NCBI RefSeq assembly: GCF_003026455.1
Contig: NZ_PYMB01000020.1
Span: forward strand, 1-64,000
Direction: 5' to 3'
Length of the DNA: 64,000 nt
Origin: Photobacterium rosenbergii
Lineage (GTDB): Bacteria > Pseudomonadota > Gammaproteobacteria > Enterobacterales > Vibrionaceae
Position numbers and translations under genes: made by a program. Shown here one piece after another: positions 61,677 to 64,000 of this stretch. The notes below the pieces were generated by a model, which saw only the letters and a program-made list of their open reading frames with translations, was not told the origin of the DNA and did no database searches. Numbering within the stretch: the first letter of the stretch is position 1; each line of letters opens with the position of its first letter.

Positions 61677-62801
61677 TTAGATCTGATCGACTACAGCCCA
61701 CACGGCAGCTAACACATCCTGGCCGAAGGCGACACTACGCTCTGGTGACCAGCCATAGAATTCATCAGGGTGGCTGATGTGATCTTTGAACGGCATCTCG
61801 ATGGTGTAGGACAGGCACTTGAACTGCTCGGCGACCCAGTTTGAGCCTATGGTAAGGTTAGCCTTGCCTGGCTCGTCTTTGTCGTAGCCATGGGCAACCT
61901 GGAACTCAGGGGTGATAGTTAGCAAAGCAGCTTTGAAGGCGTTTTCCAAAGCAGCATGACGTTCGTTGTAGGATGGGATCCCTTCACTGCCTGCCACGAA
62001 GTTATACGGGATCGCTTCGTCACCGTGTATGTCGAGGAACATATCGACACCAGTCGCCAGCATACGCTCGCGGACAAGGAAAACCTCTGGACTCTTATCC
62101 ATTGATGGCGTTTGCCATTCGCGGTTTAGGTTGACACCAATGGCATTGGTCCGCAGGTGGCCACGGATACTGCCGTCCGGATTCATGTTCGGCACGATAT
62201 GGAATACCGCTTTATCGAGCAGAGCTTTGGCTACCGTGTCGGTATCATCGAGCAGGCGCTGAAGCAGGCCTTCGATGAACCATTCGGCCATGGTTTCGCC
62301 CGGGTGCTGACGACCAATGATCCAGATGTCTTTCTTTCCATCAGTTGGCTCACCAATAGTCAGCAAGCTCATGTCGTTGCCATCGAGAGTAGTACCGAGG
62401 GTTTCCAGCTTACAGTTGAACTGGCTTTGCGCTTGGTGCAGCAAATCTTGGTGGCGGTCGTAACTGTAAGGTGCGAAGTAGGCAAAATACATTGAGCCAT
62501 ATTCTGGGATCACCTTGAAGCTCAGGGTATCGCCATCAAACTCCGCCGGAATACGGAACCATTCTTCCCTATCGTAGGAGGCAACCACATCATAGTCCTG
62601 CCATCCTTCTGGGTAGGCGGATTTGGCCAGGTTTAAGATTGAAAACTGATGTTGTTGCTGGGGCTCGCTTTCAAGACGGAAGTGGAACCATTGTGAAATC
62701 TCTGACTGGTTGTCGGCAGGGATAGTTAGCTGGATATTGTCTGGCGAATCGGCACTGACGATATGGATGTTACCACTTTCGAAATTGCTGAAAATTTTCA
62801 T
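61677..62801 (-). CDS. M14-family zinc carboxypeptidase
   Basis: The 374-residue protein has an N-terminal beta domain of about 130 residues followed by a peptidase domain with zinc ligands in RQHPGETMAEWF (His and Glu), VPNMNPDGSIRGHLRTNAIGVNLNREW, the third ligand in DIHGDEAIPYNF, and catalytic Glu in YTIEMPFKD. The N-terminal domain plus HPGET is typical of the cytosolic carboxypeptidase (M14B/D, Nna1-like) subgroup. There is no signal peptide. The natural substrate is unknown; eukaryotic relatives remove C-terminal glutamates. ATG 62801 is preferred over TTG 62810. Confidence 0.9.
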   Translation of the reverse strand: MKIFSNFESGNIHIVSADSPDNIQLTIPADNQSEISQWFHFRLESEPQQQHQFSILNLAKSAYPEGWQDYDVVASYDREEWFRIPAEFDGDTLSFKVIPEYGSMYFAYFAPYSYDRHQDLLHQAQSQFNCKLETLGTTLDGNDMSLLTIGEPTDGKKDIWIIGRQHPGETMAEWFIEGLLQRLLDDTDTVAKALLDKAVFHIVPNMNPDGSIRGHLRTNAIGVNLNREWQTPSMDKSPEVFLVRERMLATGVDMFLDIHGDEAIPYNFVAGSEGIPSYNERHAALENAFKAALLTITPEFQVAHGYDKDEPGKANLTIGSNWVAEQFKCLSYTIEMPFKDHISHPDEFYGWSPERSVAFGQDVLAAVWAVVDQI

Positions 62802-62974
62802 TGTTATCAATCTTATGTTTGTTGAGGTAAAAAGAGGTTAGCTGTAAATATAGCTGGTTTGAAGCATTTATCTGTTACAGAGCGTTGATATTGCGGCAAG
62901 GGCACGGAGGAAACACTTCGGACCAATGATTCACTGCGTTAAGATTGGTGAAAAACAATATATAGGAAGATAAA

Positions 62975-63418
62975 GTGGCTTTTCATTACGTTGCTCGTGG
63001 GGTGATCCGCGATGGTGACCATATCCTTTTGGTCAGGGCTATTGGCGATACCATGACTTTCCTGCCCGGGGGACACATTGAGTTTGGCGAATCGGCACCA
63101 GTAGCGTTGGCGCGTGAACTGTTCGAGGAGGCGTCAATAAATGCCGACGTTGGCAGGTTTATTGGTGCCGCAGAAAATGAGTGGTTCCTCGATGGGCAAC
63201 CACAGGCTGAAATCAACCTGTTGTTTGAGGTTGAAACCGGCTTATCGTATTTAGAGCCTGTGGTATCGAATGAAGCTCACCTCGAGTTTTTCTGGGTACC
63301 TTGCAAAGAAATTGAGCAGTGGAACCTTTTTCCTGAGTCTCTTCGTGCTTTGGTGAACCAAGAACAAATACCTAAACAAGCATTTTGGGGATCGGGAATC
63401 CCCGATAAATCAGTATGA
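62975..63418 (+). CDS. Nudix hydrolase
   Basis: The 147-residue protein has a Nudix box GGHIEFGESAPVALARELFEEASI (about 34-57) with the REx2EE metal ligands; the usual Gly after the glutamates is Ala. It hydrolyses a nucleoside diphosphate linked to X; which one is not readable. The start is GTG 62975 behind AGGA. It is monocistronic and lies upstream of the tRNA genes. Confidence 0.88.
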   Translation: MAFHYVARGVIRDGDHILLVRAIGDTMTFLPGGHIEFGESAPVALARELFEEASINADVGRFIGAAENEWFLDGQPQAEINLLFEVETGLSYLEPVVSNEAHLEFFWVPCKEIEQWNLFPESLRALVNQEQIPKQAFWGSGIPDKSV

Positions 63419-63548
63419 TTACTTACTTTTTTGTGCTCTTTTGCTGATTAAACCAATGAGATGGCCTTCTGTTGCTTAATGTGTGAGCAAACAAACATTT
63501 TGGGGGTTTACACATCGCGGTAAGCTTTATATTATACGCCGCACTTAC

Positions 63549-63639
63549 GGAGAGATGGCTGAGTGGTTGAAAGCACCGGTCTTGAAAACCGGCATACGTT
63601 AATAGCGTATCTAGGGTTCAAATCCCTATCTCTCCGCCA
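63549..63639 (+). tRNA. tRNA-Ser (UGA)
   Basis: Acceptor stem GGAGAGA/TCTCTCC, anticodon loop CTTGAAA with anticodon TGA, a long variable arm (CATACG...CGTATC), T loop TTCAAAT, discriminator G and an encoded CCA. The long variable arm confirms a class II tRNA. Confidence 0.97.
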
Positions 63640-63681
63640 CATTCTAGAAATTGGGCTTGATGCCGGATTTCATACAGAATT

Positions 63682-63758
63682 GGAGCGGTAGTTCAGTTGG
63701 TTAGAATACCGGCCTGTCACGCCGGGGGTCGCGGGTTCGAGTCCCGTCCGCTCCGCCA
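63682..63758 (+). tRNA. tRNA-Asp (GUC)
   Basis: Acceptor stem GGAGCGG/CCGCTCC, D loop AGTTGGTTA, anticodon loop CTGTCAC with GTC, T arm CGGGTTCGAGTCCCG, discriminator G and encoded CCA. It lies 42 bases after tRNA-Ser, and the pair is probably one transcript. Confidence 0.97.
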
Positions 63759-63766
63759 CTACATTG

Positions 63767-63798
63767 AAGCCCTTGTCGAAAGACGAGGGCTTTTTTGT
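63767..63798 (+). terminator. Terminator after the tRNA pair
   Basis: AAGCCCTTGTC/GACGAGGGCTT closed by a GAAA tetraloop and followed by six T residues. Confidence 0.92.
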
Positions 63799-63830
63799 AT
63801 GCGTCGAACATTGGCGTCAGCCTTTTTCGA

Positions 63831-63867
63831 AATACAAAAAAGCCACTTCTGATTGCTCGGAAGTGGC
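63831..63867 (-). terminator. Terminator of ahpF on the minus strand
   Basis: GCCACTTC/GAAGTGGC stem, with the A run at 63831-63841 acting as a U tract when read on the minus strand. Confidence 0.85.
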
Positions 63868-63916
63868 GTTGTAATTATTTCAACAAAGGACTGGAATTTA
63901 TTAGGTTGGTAAGACC

Positions 63917-64000
63917 TTATGCTGTCTCTGCAACTTTAGCCGGTGATGGATTACGGATTAGGTAATCAAAAGCACCTAGGCTTGCTTTGGCACCTTCGCC
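63917..64000 (-). CDS. ahpF: Alkyl hydroperoxide reductase subunit F, C-terminal fragment (cut by window edge)
   Basis: The minus strand encodes Gly-Glu-Gly-Ala-Lys-Ala-Ser-Leu-Gly-Ala-Phe-Asp-Tyr-Leu-Ile-Arg-Asn followed by a short tail and TAA at 63917-63919. This is the typical C-terminus of AhpF, the flavoprotein that reduces AhpC with NADH. Only 27 residues lie in the window, so the call depends on this signature. Confidence 0.8.
   Translation of the reverse strand, partial: GEGAKASLGAFDYLIRNPSPAKVAETA

Overview
The window reads as a chromosomal segment from a marine gammaproteobacterium, most likely a Vibrionaceae member (Photobacterium, Grimontia, Enterovibrio or Vibrio type). This is inferred from the MSHA-type pilin, the bacterial alternative oxidase, the taurine and betaine-family transport genes, moderate GC content and the style of the intergenic regions. 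No rRNA or housekeeping block fixes the genus. Genes are densely packed, mostly intact, and no insertion sequence, prophage or CRISPR array is visible.

Region 1 (1-6.9 kb): the 3' end of a repeat-bearing, YadA-anchored adhesin; a long, strongly structured, apparently non-coding stretch ending in an intrinsic terminator (about 1063-1466); a MarR regulator; an outer-membrane barrel; an Old Yellow Enzyme; a YceB-like lipoprotein; and a DsbA-like thioredoxin-fold protein with a small membrane protein.

Region 2 (7-23 kb): sugar uptake and phosphorolysis. An ABC set without ATPase (binding protein plus two permeases) is followed by an MshA-like pilin and a CatB-type acetyltransferase that has a putative leader peptide. 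Then comes a locus resembling E. coli ycj/ompG: LacI regulator, binding protein, two permeases, GH65 phosphorylase, beta-phosphoglucomutase, ABC ATPase and an OmpG-like porin. The porin leader contains three hairpins that share one loop sequence.

Region 3 (23-33 kb): a LysR gene behind 16 copies of a 7-bp repeat, a C69 dipeptidase, a minus-strand operon (class III aminotransferase, beta-keto acid cleavage enzyme, TAXI binding protein), then GH32 beta-fructosidase plus amylosucrase. The GH32 promoter carries the same LacI-type operator as the ycj-like operon, so these two loci look like one split sucrose/alpha-glucoside regulon.

Region 4 (33-42 kb): a complete taurine nitrogen-scavenging module. 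TauABC imports taurine, Tpa moves the amino group to pyruvate, Ald releases ammonium and regenerates pyruvate, an IsfD-like reductase turns sulfoacetaldehyde into isethionate, and an IsfE/TauE-like carrier exports it. A MocR-family TauR is divergent from tpa.

Region 5 (42-53 kb): an ABM-domain protein, alternative oxidase, a D-threonine-aldolase-like enzyme, an Entner-Doudoroff/gluconate block (gntR, edd, gntK, eda) with GntR operators, and a beta-glucoside PTS (EIIBC) with 6-phospho-beta-glucosidase.

Region 6 (53-64 kb): LysE exporter and divergent LysR, an unknown secreted protein, a stand-alone ddl, a secreted lectin-like protein, an NhaC-family transporter behind a lysine riboswitch, a BCCT carrier with a long C-terminal tail, an M14 carboxypeptidase, a Nudix hydrolase, tRNA-Ser(UGA), tRNA-Asp(GUC) and the 3' end of ahpF on the minus strand.
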